Part shown: in pieces, positions 15,764 through 23,823 of the stretch
How the letters are laid out: each line of letters begins with the position of its first letter
Position numbering within the stretch: position 1 is the first letter of the stretch
Origin: Hymenobacter sediminicola
GTDB lineage: Bacteria > Bacteroidota > Bacteroidia > Cytophagales > Hymenobacteraceae
DNA length: 64,000 nucleotides
NCBI RefSeq assembly: GCF_014250515.1
Contig: NZ_CP060202.1
Span: 2,415,001-2,479,000, forward strand
Direction of reading: 5' to 3'
Program-made: the position numbers and the translations under genes
Notes under the pieces: generated by a model
The model's database searches: none
What the model saw: the letters and a program-made list of their open reading frames with translations, nothing else
Told to the model about the DNA's origin: nothing

Positions 15764-18514
15764 TTATTCTTTCACGGGCAGCTCGATGGAGAAGCGGGCA
15801 CCATGGTCGGGCTGGCTCTCGACCCAGATGCGGCCGGCGTGCAGCTCCACTATTTTGCGGGTGATGGCCAGGCCCAGGCCGGAGCCTTCGGGCTTGCGTG
15901 TGGTCTGGTTGCGGGCCTGGAAAAACTTGTCGAAGATGAGTTGATGAAACTCGGGTGCAATGCCTTTGCCGTTGTCCTGCACCCAGAAGCGCAGGCTTTC
16001 GGCATCGGCCTGGGCCACCACCCCAATGCGCCCGGTGCCATCGGCGCGGCACGACTTGATGGCGTTGGAAAGCAGGTTTACCAGCACCTGCATCAGCCGG
16101 TCCCGGTCGCCGGGCAGGCGGGGCAGGCCGGGCGGCACGGCCAGATCCAGCTGAATCTGCTTGTCGCGCAGCAGCTGGCCCACGGCTTCCAGGGCATCGG
16201 TTATTACATCGGCTACGTCCACGGGGCTCTTTTCCAGCGTCGCCTTCCCCGACTCAAATTTCTCCAGGTCCAGCACCAGCGTAATCAGCCGGCTCAGCCG
16301 CTCCGACTCCTTGGTAATGGTGAGCAGGAACCGCTGCCGCTCCTCGTCGTCCAGGTCGGGGTTGTCGGACAGGATTTCGGAGAGGGCGCGGATGCTGGTG
16401 AGCGGGGTGCGCAGCTCGTGCGTAACGGTGTAGAGGAATTCGTCTTTGTGCTGGTCCAGTTCCTGCAACTGGTCGTAGGCGGCCTGCAGCTGCTGGGTGA
16501 GGCGCTGGAGCTGGCGTTGCTGCTTCTGGAGCTGGCGGTTGGCTTCCAGCAGCTGCTGGCTTTCCTTCAGAATCCCCACTACGTTATCAAAGCTGATGTC
16601 CTCGGCTGCTACCGACGTGCGCAGCAGCAGCCGCGCCGACGCTGGCCCGATGGAGCCGGCCAACAGCTTTTCGGCGTAGGCCAGCAGGCGCGGGTCGGCT
16701 TGGGGCGGGGTGAGGTCGTCGGTGGCGTGGGCATCCGGAAAACGGTCCTGGAAGGCACGCAGGGCTTGGTTGGTACGCTTTTTCCCCAGGAATCCCATCA
16801 GTAGGGCGCGCACGTCGGGCAGCGGGGCGGCGCTCTGCCAACCGGCCGGCCCCTCGAACCCGGTACCGTTGCGGAACACATCTACGAACACATGGGCCTG
16901 GTGCTGCTCCAGCGCCGTAGGCTCGCGCAGCAGCGACACGCCCACGTAGAGGCCCACATTGAAAAACCAGCTCCAGAATAGCCCGTGCGAGAGGTAGTCG
17001 AGCCCTTCAAGGCCGAACAGCGCAAACGGCCGCAGCCAGCTCAGCCCAAATAGTCCCTCGTTCAGCACCGTTTCCGGCAGCAGATCAGGCCCCACCATGG
17101 TAGGCAGCACCAGCGTGAAAAACCACACGAAGAAGCCCGCCAGAATACCGGCCGTGGCGCCCTGCCGGGTGCCGCCTTTCCAGTACAGGCCGCCGAGCAC
17201 CACGGGCACAAACTGCGCCACCGCTGCAAACGACACCAGCCCGATATTGACCAGTGGCAGCAGATGGCCCACCGCCGCGTAGTAGCCGTAGGCTAGCAGC
17301 AGCACCAGCACCACGGCCAGCCGGCGGCTCTGCAGGGCTACCTGGCTGAGGTAGGCAAACCAGCGGGCACCTTCCGCCCGCGCCGTCGGAATCCGGACCA
17401 GCAGGGGCATCAGCAGGTGGTTGCTCATCATCACGCTTAAGGCAATTGTTTCGACGATAATCATGGACGAAGCCGCCGACAAACCGCCCAAGTAGATGAG
17501 CAGCGCCAGCCACGGATGCCCGGCCTGCAGCGGCAGGGCCAGCACAAACGTGTCGGCATCGAAACGGCCGGTGCCCTCCAGCAGCCGCCCGCCAAAAGCC
17601 AATGGCAGCACAAATAGGTTGATGACGATGAGGTAGAGCGGAAACAGCCACATGGCCTTTCGCAGGTGGTCTTCGTTCACGTTTTCCACCACCGACACCT
17701 GAAACTGGCGGGGCAGCAGCAGAATGGCGGCCATGCTCAGAATCAGGAGCGTGAACCACTGCGCGCCGCTAGTCCCGGCCCCGTGCAGCGTGAACAGGCG
17801 GCTCAGGTCGGGCACAGCGGCGGCGCGCTCAAACACATCCGCAAACCCATCGAACAGCCCGTAGGTGACAAAGAGGCCCGCCGCCAGAAACGCCACTAGC
17901 TTCACCAGGCTTTCCAGCGCCACGGCCAGCACCATGCCCTCATGCCGCTCGGTGGCTTCCACGGAGCGCACCCCAAAAATGATGGTAAAGAAGGCCAGCG
18001 CCACGGTGGTGTAGAACGCCGAACCGGCCGCCGCGGCATCTTCTACGGGCAGGCTTAGCGCATTGGCAGGCCGAGTCAGGATGTCGAAGGAAACCGCTAT
18101 AGCCTTGATTTGCAATGAAATGTAGGGCACAATACCCAGCACGCATACCACCGTCACGAGGGCCCCGAGCCAGGCACTTTTGCCGTAGCGGGCCGAAATA
18201 AAGTCGGCAATGGAGGTGAGGCGCTGCAGCCGGCAGATGCGGATGATTTTGCGCAGCACCAGCCACGCCGCTGGCGCCATGAGCGTGGGTCCCAGATAGA
18301 TACCCACGAACTCCAGCCCGAAATGTGCCGCCCGCCCCACGGAGCCATAGTACGTCCAGGCGGTGCAATACACAGCCATGCTCAGAGCATACACATAAGG
18401 GTTGCTGACGAGGCTGCGCCGTCCCGAACCGGCCCGCCGCTCCGCCGCATACGCCACCCCAAACAGCAAAGCCAGGTAGCCGAACGAAAAGCCGATGACG
18501 AGCAGAATGGGCAC
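15764..18514 (-). CDS. Sodium:solute symporter / sensor histidine kinase fusion (CrbS/CbrA type)
   Basis: This 916-residue inner-membrane protein joins an SSS transporter fold (roughly residues 1-530, many hydrophobic helices) to a STAC-like linker (LPDVRALLMGFLGKKRTNQALRAF region). A Gln-rich coiled coil and a HisKA/HATPase kinase follow. The phosphoacceptor is His699 in VTHELRTPLTSIRALSEIL, and the ATP site has an N-box (LVNLLSNAIKSC), DNGKGI and GSGLGLAI. Relatives such as CrbS sense acetate and switch on acs. Here acs and a second acyl-CoA ligase lie just downstream and a receiver protein is adjacent. Whether it transports solute as well as senses it cannot be told. Confidence 0.92.
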   Translation of the reverse strand: MPILLVIGFSFGYLALLFGVAYAAERRAGSGRRSLVSNPYVYALSMAVYCTAWTYYGSVGRAAHFGLEFVGIYLGPTLMAPAAWLVLRKIIRICRLQRLTSIADFISARYGKSAWLGALVTVVCVLGIVPYISLQIKAIAVSFDILTRPANALSLPVEDAAAAGSAFYTTVALAFFTIIFGVRSVEATERHEGMVLAVALESLVKLVAFLAAGLFVTYGLFDGFADVFERAAAVPDLSRLFTLHGAGTSGAQWFTLLILSMAAILLLPRQFQVSVVENVNEDHLRKAMWLFPLYLIVINLFVLPLAFGGRLLEGTGRFDADTFVLALPLQAGHPWLALLIYLGGLSAASSMIIVETIALSVMMSNHLLMPLLVRIPTARAEGARWFAYLSQVALQSRRLAVVLVLLLAYGYYAAVGHLLPLVNIGLVSFAAVAQFVPVVLGGLYWKGGTRQGATAGILAGFFVWFFTLVLPTMVGPDLLPETVLNEGLFGLSWLRPFALFGLEGLDYLSHGLFWSWFFNVGLYVGVSLLREPTALEQHQAHVFVDVFRNGTGFEGPAGWQSAAPLPDVRALLMGFLGKKRTNQALRAFQDRFPDAHATDDLTPPQADPRLLAYAEKLLAGSIGPASARLLLRTSVAAEDISFDNVVGILKESQQLLEANRQLQKQQRQLQRLTQQLQAAYDQLQELDQHKDEFLYTVTHELRTPLTSIRALSEILSDNPDLDDEERQRFLLTITKESERLSRLITLVLDLEKFESGKATLEKSPVDVADVITDALEAVGQLLRDKQIQLDLAVPPGLPRLPGDRDRLMQVLVNLLSNAIKSCRADGTGRIGVVAQADAESLRFWVQDNGKGIAPEFHQLIFDKFFQARNQTTRKPEGSGLGLAITRKIVELHAGRIWVESQPDHGARFSIELPVKE

Positions 18515-18593
18515 GGAGCGAGTAAGAAAACGCGTGGAGTGATGCAGTAGGAAATCGAGCCCTACACTAGTAGTGCAAGGCTGCTGGCTCGGG

Positions 18594-18839
18594 TTACTTA
18601 GTTCGGACCAGCCAGCCTGTCAGGAGCACCAGCGCGCACCAGGCCAGCAGCACGTAGAGGTAGAGCACCGGAATTCCCCCTACCCTGCCGTCGTGGTCGA
18701 AAACGGCCAGTAGCGGAAAGTTGAACAGTATCCCGAACAGCAGGGAAACGAACAGCAGCCGTTGTCCGCGCCGCTGCTCCGGGCGCTCCTGGGACGGAAT
18801 AGGTGGCATGGGCGACGAGGTATGAGGGAGTGGGAGCAT
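18594..18839 (-). CDS. Small two-helix membrane protein
   Basis: This 81-residue protein has a polar Pro-rich N-terminus, then two hydrophobic helices (LLFVSLLFGILFNFPLLAVF and VLYLYVLLAWCALVLLTGWLV) and a short basic end. The second Met (MPPIPSQERPE) is an alternative start. Small two-helix proteins often precede SSS transporters, and this one lies 79 bases upstream of the symporter-kinase on the same strand, so it may be an accessory subunit. That role is inferred from position. Confidence 0.65.
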   Translation of the reverse strand: MLPLPHTSSPMPPIPSQERPEQRRGQRLLFVSLLFGILFNFPLLAVFDHDGRVGGIPVLYLYVLLAWCALVLLTGWLVRTK

Positions 18840-18850
18840 GGCGGCAACAT

Positions 18851-18889
18851 AATAAAGTCCGCCGAACCAACGGCCCGGCGGACTTTATT
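18851..18889 (-). terminator. Terminator after the MHS transporter gene
   Basis: Perfect 14-base arms AATAAAGTCCGCCG and CGGCGGACTTTATT, 18 bases past the stop of the minus-strand transporter. Confidence 0.75.
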
Positions 18890-18906
18890 CGAATGCAGCC
18901 CACAGG

Positions 18907-20430
18907 CTATTTCGCGTCGCCGGCAGTTTCGTCCATCAGCTTTACGTTGCGCACATCCTTCATCAGCGCCTGCCCGATAAACCAGCAGATCAGGGCAATG
19001 CCCACCGGATACACGAGGCCAGCCAGGGTGCTGTGCTCCTTAATAAACGGCGTATCGGAGGCAGCAGCGCGCAGCGTGAGGGCTGTGGCAATCAGCGGCA
19101 CGAAGCCCCCAAACACACCGTTGCCGATGTGGTAGGGCAACGACAGGGAGGTGTAGCGCACTTTGGTCGGGAACAGCTCTACCAAGTAGGCCGCAATTGG
19201 GCCGTAAGCCATGGTCACGAAGAGCACGAGGCAGAACACGAGGGCCGTCATGGCCGGCAGATTAGGGTCCAGGGCCTTCATTACGGCCGGAATGGCTTTG
19301 CCGGTAGCATCGACGGTGGCGGCTGTTACTTCTGTGATGGGGCCAGCAAACTGCTTGAGGCCGTAGAAAATGGGGAACGTAAACAGCGCCCCGCAGAGCA
19401 GGCCCATCATGATAATTTTCTTGCGGCCAATCCGGTCTGACAGCGAGCCGAAATACACAAAGAACGGCGTGGCCAGCACCAGCGCAATACAGAGAACCAA
19501 GCTGGCATCTACCAGGTCCAGCTTGAGCGTGTTCTGCATGAATGAGTAGGCATAGAACTGGCCGGTGTACCACACCACGCCCTGGCCCATAGTAGCGCCG
19601 AACAGCGAAATCAATACCAGACGGCGGTTTACGGGATTCACAAATGACTCACGCAGCGGGTTGGCGCTGGTTTTGCCCTCCGACTTAGCCTTGGCAAACA
19701 GCGGTGACTCGTGCAGCTTGCGGCGGATGTAGTAAGAGGCAATTACCAGCAGACCCGAGAGCAGAAACGGAATGCGCCAGCCCCACTCCTTGAAGGCTAC
19801 TTCGCCCATGGTTTTGCGCGTGATGATAATCACGAGGATGCTCAGCAGCAGGCCGGCCGTCGCCGTAATCTGGATGAAGCTGGTGTAGTAGCCCCGCTTG
19901 TTGTCCGGAGAGTGCTCTGCCACATAGGTAGTTGCTCCGCCGTATTCGCCGCCCAGCGCCAGGCCCTGCAGCAGGCGCAGAATGGTCACGATAACCGGGG
20001 CGGCAATACCAATCTTGTCGTAGCTCGGAATCAGGCCCGTCACGAACGTGGCGCCGCCCATAATAAGCAGTGTGAGCAGAAACGTGTACTTGCGCCCGAT
20101 CATGTCGCCGATGCGCCCGAAGAACAGCGCCCCGAACGGCCGCACCACGAAACCGGCCCCGAACACGGCCAGCGTCCCGAGAATGGTGTCTTCAATCTTG
20201 CCCGTAGACCCGAACAACACCGGACCGATGATGGCCGCCAGGGACCCGAAAATATAGAAGTCGTACCATTCGATGACGGTTCCGACGGAGGAGGCGGTAA
20301 TTACCTGCCAGATCTTACTGGTCGAAACCGCGTTGTTGTCGTGCGCAATGGCATCGTCGGCACCGCCGCCGGCCAAGGGCGTGGCTCCGGCATAGGCGGC
20401 AGCGTCGCGCTGAGGGAGGTTGTCTTTCAT
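18907..20430 (-). CDS. MFS transporter, metabolite:H+ symporter (MHS) family
   Basis: This 507-residue inner-membrane protein has the MHS hallmarks: the ASSVGTVIEWYDFYIFG first helix, the RPFGALFFGRIGDMIGRK loop between helices 2 and 3, and the LQGLALGGEYGG helix-4 motif. Twelve hydrophobic spans are apparent. Family members carry small organic acids, betaines or shikimate with protons. Its place in the acs/prpE-like/porin block suggests a short carboxylate as substrate, by inference. It ends at its own hairpin (18851-18889) and starts 48 bases after the porin gene. Confidence 0.9.
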   Translation of the reverse strand: MKDNLPQRDAAAYAGATPLAGGGADDAIAHDNNAVSTSKIWQVITASSVGTVIEWYDFYIFGSLAAIIGPVLFGSTGKIEDTILGTLAVFGAGFVVRPFGALFFGRIGDMIGRKYTFLLTLLIMGGATFVTGLIPSYDKIGIAAPVIVTILRLLQGLALGGEYGGATTYVAEHSPDNKRGYYTSFIQITATAGLLLSILVIIITRKTMGEVAFKEWGWRIPFLLSGLLVIASYYIRRKLHESPLFAKAKSEGKTSANPLRESFVNPVNRRLVLISLFGATMGQGVVWYTGQFYAYSFMQNTLKLDLVDASLVLCIALVLATPFFVYFGSLSDRIGRKKIIMMGLLCGALFTFPIFYGLKQFAGPITEVTAATVDATGKAIPAVMKALDPNLPAMTALVFCLVLFVTMAYGPIAAYLVELFPTKVRYTSLSLPYHIGNGVFGGFVPLIATALTLRAAASDTPFIKEHSTLAGLVYPVGIALICWFIGQALMKDVRNVKLMDETAGDAK

Positions 20431-20478
20431 GACTGATTGGTGGGAGTGTTAGAATAGGGTTGAAAGGCAGCTTTGCGG

Positions 20479-22020
20479 CTAGAGGGCCACCTGCGTCTGC
20501 AGCGTGATTTCCGGCTTGTAGTCCAAGTTGTTTATGTCCGTGAAATCGGGCCGGGCGCGGTAGTTGAGCGTGAATTTGGCGTTGTGCCCATCGATGTAGA
20601 AGTTGGCCCCGGCATCGAAAATATTCACGTTCTTCTGCTCTCCGTCGCTGGTGCGCAGGCCTTCGTAGCCGGCCAGCAGGTGCGAGGCGTAGGGCTGCAC
20701 GCGCAGCTTGGGGCCCAGCAGATTTTTGGGTAGCAGGAAACCGGCTTGCACATAGCCTACGTTGCCGGTACCGGAGTGCGGCACAGCATTGCCACGGCGG
20801 GCATCGGTGCCGTAGCCAGGGTTCGAGGCCCCAATGAAGCGGGTATGGTTGGGGCCCATATTGTAGTTGTAGTACACGGCATATGCCGTGAAGGCCGTGC
20901 CCGACTCCTTGTTGATGGGCGTATCAAAAAACACATCGGCCGAGAACAGGGCAATATCGTGCTTGGTGGTGCCCACGGTGTTTAGTGAACCTAGGCCTGC
21001 AGCGGTGGCCGCGTCGATGGCGGCGGCATCCAGCACGCTGCCTGCCGAGCGGGAGTACATGCCGTCTTTGTTGTAGAAGAAACCAGCCCCGATATTGAAC
21101 ACCCGCTTGGCTCCCAGGTATGTGCCCACGTTGAAGGGCAGCAGGTTGGCTTCCTGCTCCAGAAACTCATAGCTGAAATAGCCCTGGTACACGTGGTTGG
21201 TGCCCTGCGGATTATACTGCGCCGTGTTGGAGCCAGTATTTACGCGTGCCGCGCCGGTGCCGGTGGTCGTGCCCAGGCCCAAGGGCGTGCTGAACGCCCC
21301 CGTTTGGTTAGTCAGGAATGATTCGTTGACCGACAGCACGTAATCGAGCTTACCAACGCGGCCTTTGCCGTATACGCCAATACCGCGCACAAACTGGTCA
21401 ATTGCTTCAATGACAGGCCAGTTAGTCAGCGGCGCATCCAGCGTGAGGTAGTTGATGGTGCTCGAGCGTGTCATTCGGGACAGACCGTTCTGGTAGTGCA
21501 TCCCCGCCCCCAGGTTCAGGTACTTATTGACCTTATACTCCACCACGGCCTCGTGCACGAACAGTTGCGGCTTTTTACCATCAACAGTTGGAGCAAAACC
21601 GCCGCTTACTGCCGTCTGGTTATTGATACCGAGGTGGGTGTACACCAGAAACCGGGGATTCAGCTGCGAAAGAACAATCAGGCGGGAACGGCGCAAGGCG
21701 AAATCAACCTGGTCGGACTGCGGCTTGCCAGGCGCGCGCAGCGTGCCGGTGTTATTCTCGGTGTAGCGGGCCCATACCTGATGCCAGGTAATGAAGCGAA
21801 TGTACTTCGAGCCGTCGGGCGAGATGTTCACCTTCATGCCCGGCCCATAAGGAGCCGATTCTGTGGGCGGCGGCGGGGTGGCAGCCACCACCGGAGCCGG
21901 GGCAGCAGGAGCCGGGGCAGGTGGAGTGCTGGCAGGCGGCGGAACCGGCGTGACCTGAGCCGAGGCGCCAGCCGCTGACATAAGCGCGCTCAGTGCCAGC
22001 GCATAACGGGCGTTTTGCAT
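20479..22020 (-). CDS. Outer-membrane porin
   Basis: Read from the ATG at 22020 this is 513 residues with a clear signal peptide (MQNARYALALSALMSAAGASAQ), a Pro/Ala-rich spacer and then a long run of alternating amphipathic strands. The mature core begins at IRFITWHQVWARY, a pattern seen in Bacteroidota porins related to phosphate-selective O/P porins. A longer frame to 22077 would put residues before the signal peptide and is rejected. The gene precedes the MHS transporter on the same strand, so it may be the outer-membrane entry for the same substrate. Confidence 0.82.
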   Translation of the reverse strand: MQNARYALALSALMSAAGASAQVTPVPPPASTPPAPAPAAPAPVVAATPPPPTESAPYGPGMKVNISPDGSKYIRFITWHQVWARYTENNTGTLRAPGKPQSDQVDFALRRSRLIVLSQLNPRFLVYTHLGINNQTAVSGGFAPTVDGKKPQLFVHEAVVEYKVNKYLNLGAGMHYQNGLSRMTRSSTINYLTLDAPLTNWPVIEAIDQFVRGIGVYGKGRVGKLDYVLSVNESFLTNQTGAFSTPLGLGTTTGTGAARVNTGSNTAQYNPQGTNHVYQGYFSYEFLEQEANLLPFNVGTYLGAKRVFNIGAGFFYNKDGMYSRSAGSVLDAAAIDAATAAGLGSLNTVGTTKHDIALFSADVFFDTPINKESGTAFTAYAVYYNYNMGPNHTRFIGASNPGYGTDARRGNAVPHSGTGNVGYVQAGFLLPKNLLGPKLRVQPYASHLLAGYEGLRTSDGEQKNVNIFDAGANFYIDGHNAKFTLNYRARPDFTDINNLDYKPEITLQTQVAL

Positions 22021-22162
22021 GGACGTGGTGGGAATAGTGGTGAGGGGAAGGTCGGCGCAAACAGCCCGCTGGCACACAGCCTCCGGACTACACCGCCAAG
22101 TAGAAGAATCCCACTGTAGAAGTCACTATTCTGCTATACTTCTGCTAACTCCTATAGTTTTG

Positions 22163-22585
22163 CTACCCCTGCCGGAACCGTTCCCAGCGAATCATCATGT
22201 ATTTGTCGCCCAGCTCGGTCACCATCATGCCGGCTCCTTTCAGGTTTTCCGCCTTCGCAAAAAAATCGGCCAGCTCTTTCTGATTAAGTATTTTATAGGT
22301 CGGATGATACTCTGTCTGTCGGGGAGCCTTCACGCCATATTTCTTCACCCAGTTCATCACCGACACATGGCTCACGCCCAGCAGCCGCTCAATCTCGCGG
22401 TAGCTCACGCCCTCCACATACAGTTGCAGTGCTTTGATGACATAGTACGGATTGGTTTCCTTTCCCGTCTTGGCTACCGAGTAATGGTAACTGCAGTTCT
22501 TGCACTTATATCGCTGCCTGCCGCCCACAATGCCGCTTTTGGTAGCTTCTTTCGATTCGCACTTCGGGCAGCTGATCTGGGCCAT
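22163..22585 (-). CDS. IS1-type zinc-ribbon/HTH protein without a catalytic domain
   Basis: This 140-residue protein starts with a four-Cys zinc ribbon (CPKCES and CKNCSYHY), then a helix-turn-helix (GVSYREIERLLGVSHVSVMNWVKKYG), the arrangement of IS1 InsA. A short C-terminal domain (residues 88-140) is unrelated to a DDE nuclease, and no InsB frame or terminal inverted repeats are seen. It ends 143 bases before the porin start on the same strand. It is best read as a domesticated DNA-binding protein that may regulate the porin/acetate block. An IS remnant is the alternative. Confidence 0.72.
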   Translation of the reverse strand: MAQISCPKCESKEATKSGIVGGRQRYKCKNCSYHYSVAKTGKETNPYYVIKALQLYVEGVSYREIERLLGVSHVSVMNWVKKYGVKAPRQTEYHPTYKILNQKELADFFAKAENLKGAGMMVTELGDKYMMIRWERFRQG

Positions 22586-22782
22586 ATGGGTGGTGAGTAA
22601 GTCCTTACTATGAAGCTATATTATTTTAGTAAATATATACCTATTTAGCAAGTATTGCTGGATTGATGGTACTTTATCTTGTCCACTCGCCAAACCACAC
22701 CGCTCATACACGCCTACTGACGGCAACTTCTAACTAATGGTTCAGACCGGCTGGGTGTGGGTTGGCCAAGCTGATTCAGGGC

Positions 22783-23700
22783 TTACATAGCTAGCACAGT
22801 CACCAGCACGGCATCTACAGCTAGGCCCAGGCGGCGCATGTCCAGGCGGCCCAGCGTGTCGGTGGGCTCGTGGTAGTGCTTATTGCGGTAGAAGGCCGTG
22901 TCGGTAAGCAGCACGGCGGAGTAGTCGAACTGCCAGTAGTTGAGGTGGTCGGAGAAGTCGATGCCAGGCAGCCAAGCCGGCGCTTTAAAACGCTTTACGG
23001 GCAGAGCTGCTGCACCTTTGTAGCGCCGCGCAAACTGCCGCCCGAACTGACCGTTACCGAATTTCTGCGCTACGGTTACGTAGTTGCCGCGGCTGCCATA
23101 AATCCATTTCAGCGGGCCCAGCGGATAGTCTTGGCTGCCTTTCCGGTCGTCGTAGTAGCCCAGCATTTCCAGCGCCACCATACCACGCACTGGCACGCCG
23201 GCATCGTGCATAGACTTGGCGTGCACGTAGCTGCCCATTTGCCGGGTCCGGAAAAACGGCGGCTCCTCCAGCGTGTATGCCACCAGATCAATGCGGTAGG
23301 GCAGTTGAGGTTGCTGGCCCAACAGCCGCGCCAGCTCCAGTAGCGCCGCTACACCAGTGCCATTGTCGTCGGCACCGGGCTGCTCGCCGCACACATCATA
23401 ATGGGCCCCAATAATCAGCCGCGGACCGGTTTCGGGACCAAAACTGCCGAGTATGTTGCGGTAGGTATTGCCCCGCACCTCGTAGGGTTGCTCAGCAGGA
23501 CGGGCACCGGCGGCACGCAGTTCTGCTTTGATATAGTCGGCGGCCTGATTGAGGCTGGCCAGATGCTGGTAGTTGCGCGGCTCGGGCGTGGTAATGAGAG
23601 CCAGCAGGTGGCGGCGCAGACGGGTAGTATCGGCAGTAGGCTGAGCGGCAGCAAATACTCCGCTTAACAGCAACAGTAACAGCAGAGTGATACGCGGCAT
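22783..23700 (-). CDS. Secreted M28-family metallopeptidase
   Basis: Taken from the ATG at 23700 this is 305 residues with a signal peptide (MPRITLLLLLLLSGVFAAAQ). A longer frame to 23754 would add an unlikely N-terminal extension. The two-zinc M28 ligands are visible: GAHYDVCGE and GADDNGTG for the first His and bridging Asp, the EEPPFF pair for catalytic and ligand Glu, and DHLNYW for the last His. It would cleave N-terminal residues from peptides in the periplasm or outside the cell. It lies back to back with the histidine kinase gene. Confidence 0.88.
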   Translation of the reverse strand: MPRITLLLLLLLSGVFAAAQPTADTTRLRRHLLALITTPEPRNYQHLASLNQAADYIKAELRAAGARPAEQPYEVRGNTYRNILGSFGPETGPRLIIGAHYDVCGEQPGADDNGTGVAALLELARLLGQQPQLPYRIDLVAYTLEEPPFFRTRQMGSYVHAKSMHDAGVPVRGMVALEMLGYYDDRKGSQDYPLGPLKWIYGSRGNYVTVAQKFGNGQFGRQFARRYKGAAALPVKRFKAPAWLPGIDFSDHLNYWQFDYSAVLLTDTAFYRNKHYHEPTDTLGRLDMRRLGLAVDAVLVTVLAM

Positions 23701-23823
23701 AAATAACAGAAGCAACTGGTAGCAGGAAAGACGCCGGGAAGATACTGAAGCCACGCCGGCTGTATTGCTCCAAACGAATACAACAGCGCTTGGCGCATGC
23801 GGCCAACCTGTTTAACTTCACGC

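Noticed and set aside
22163..22585. Complete IS1 element
   Set aside because: Only the InsA-like DNA-binding half is present; there is no InsB, frameshift signal or terminal inverted repeat.
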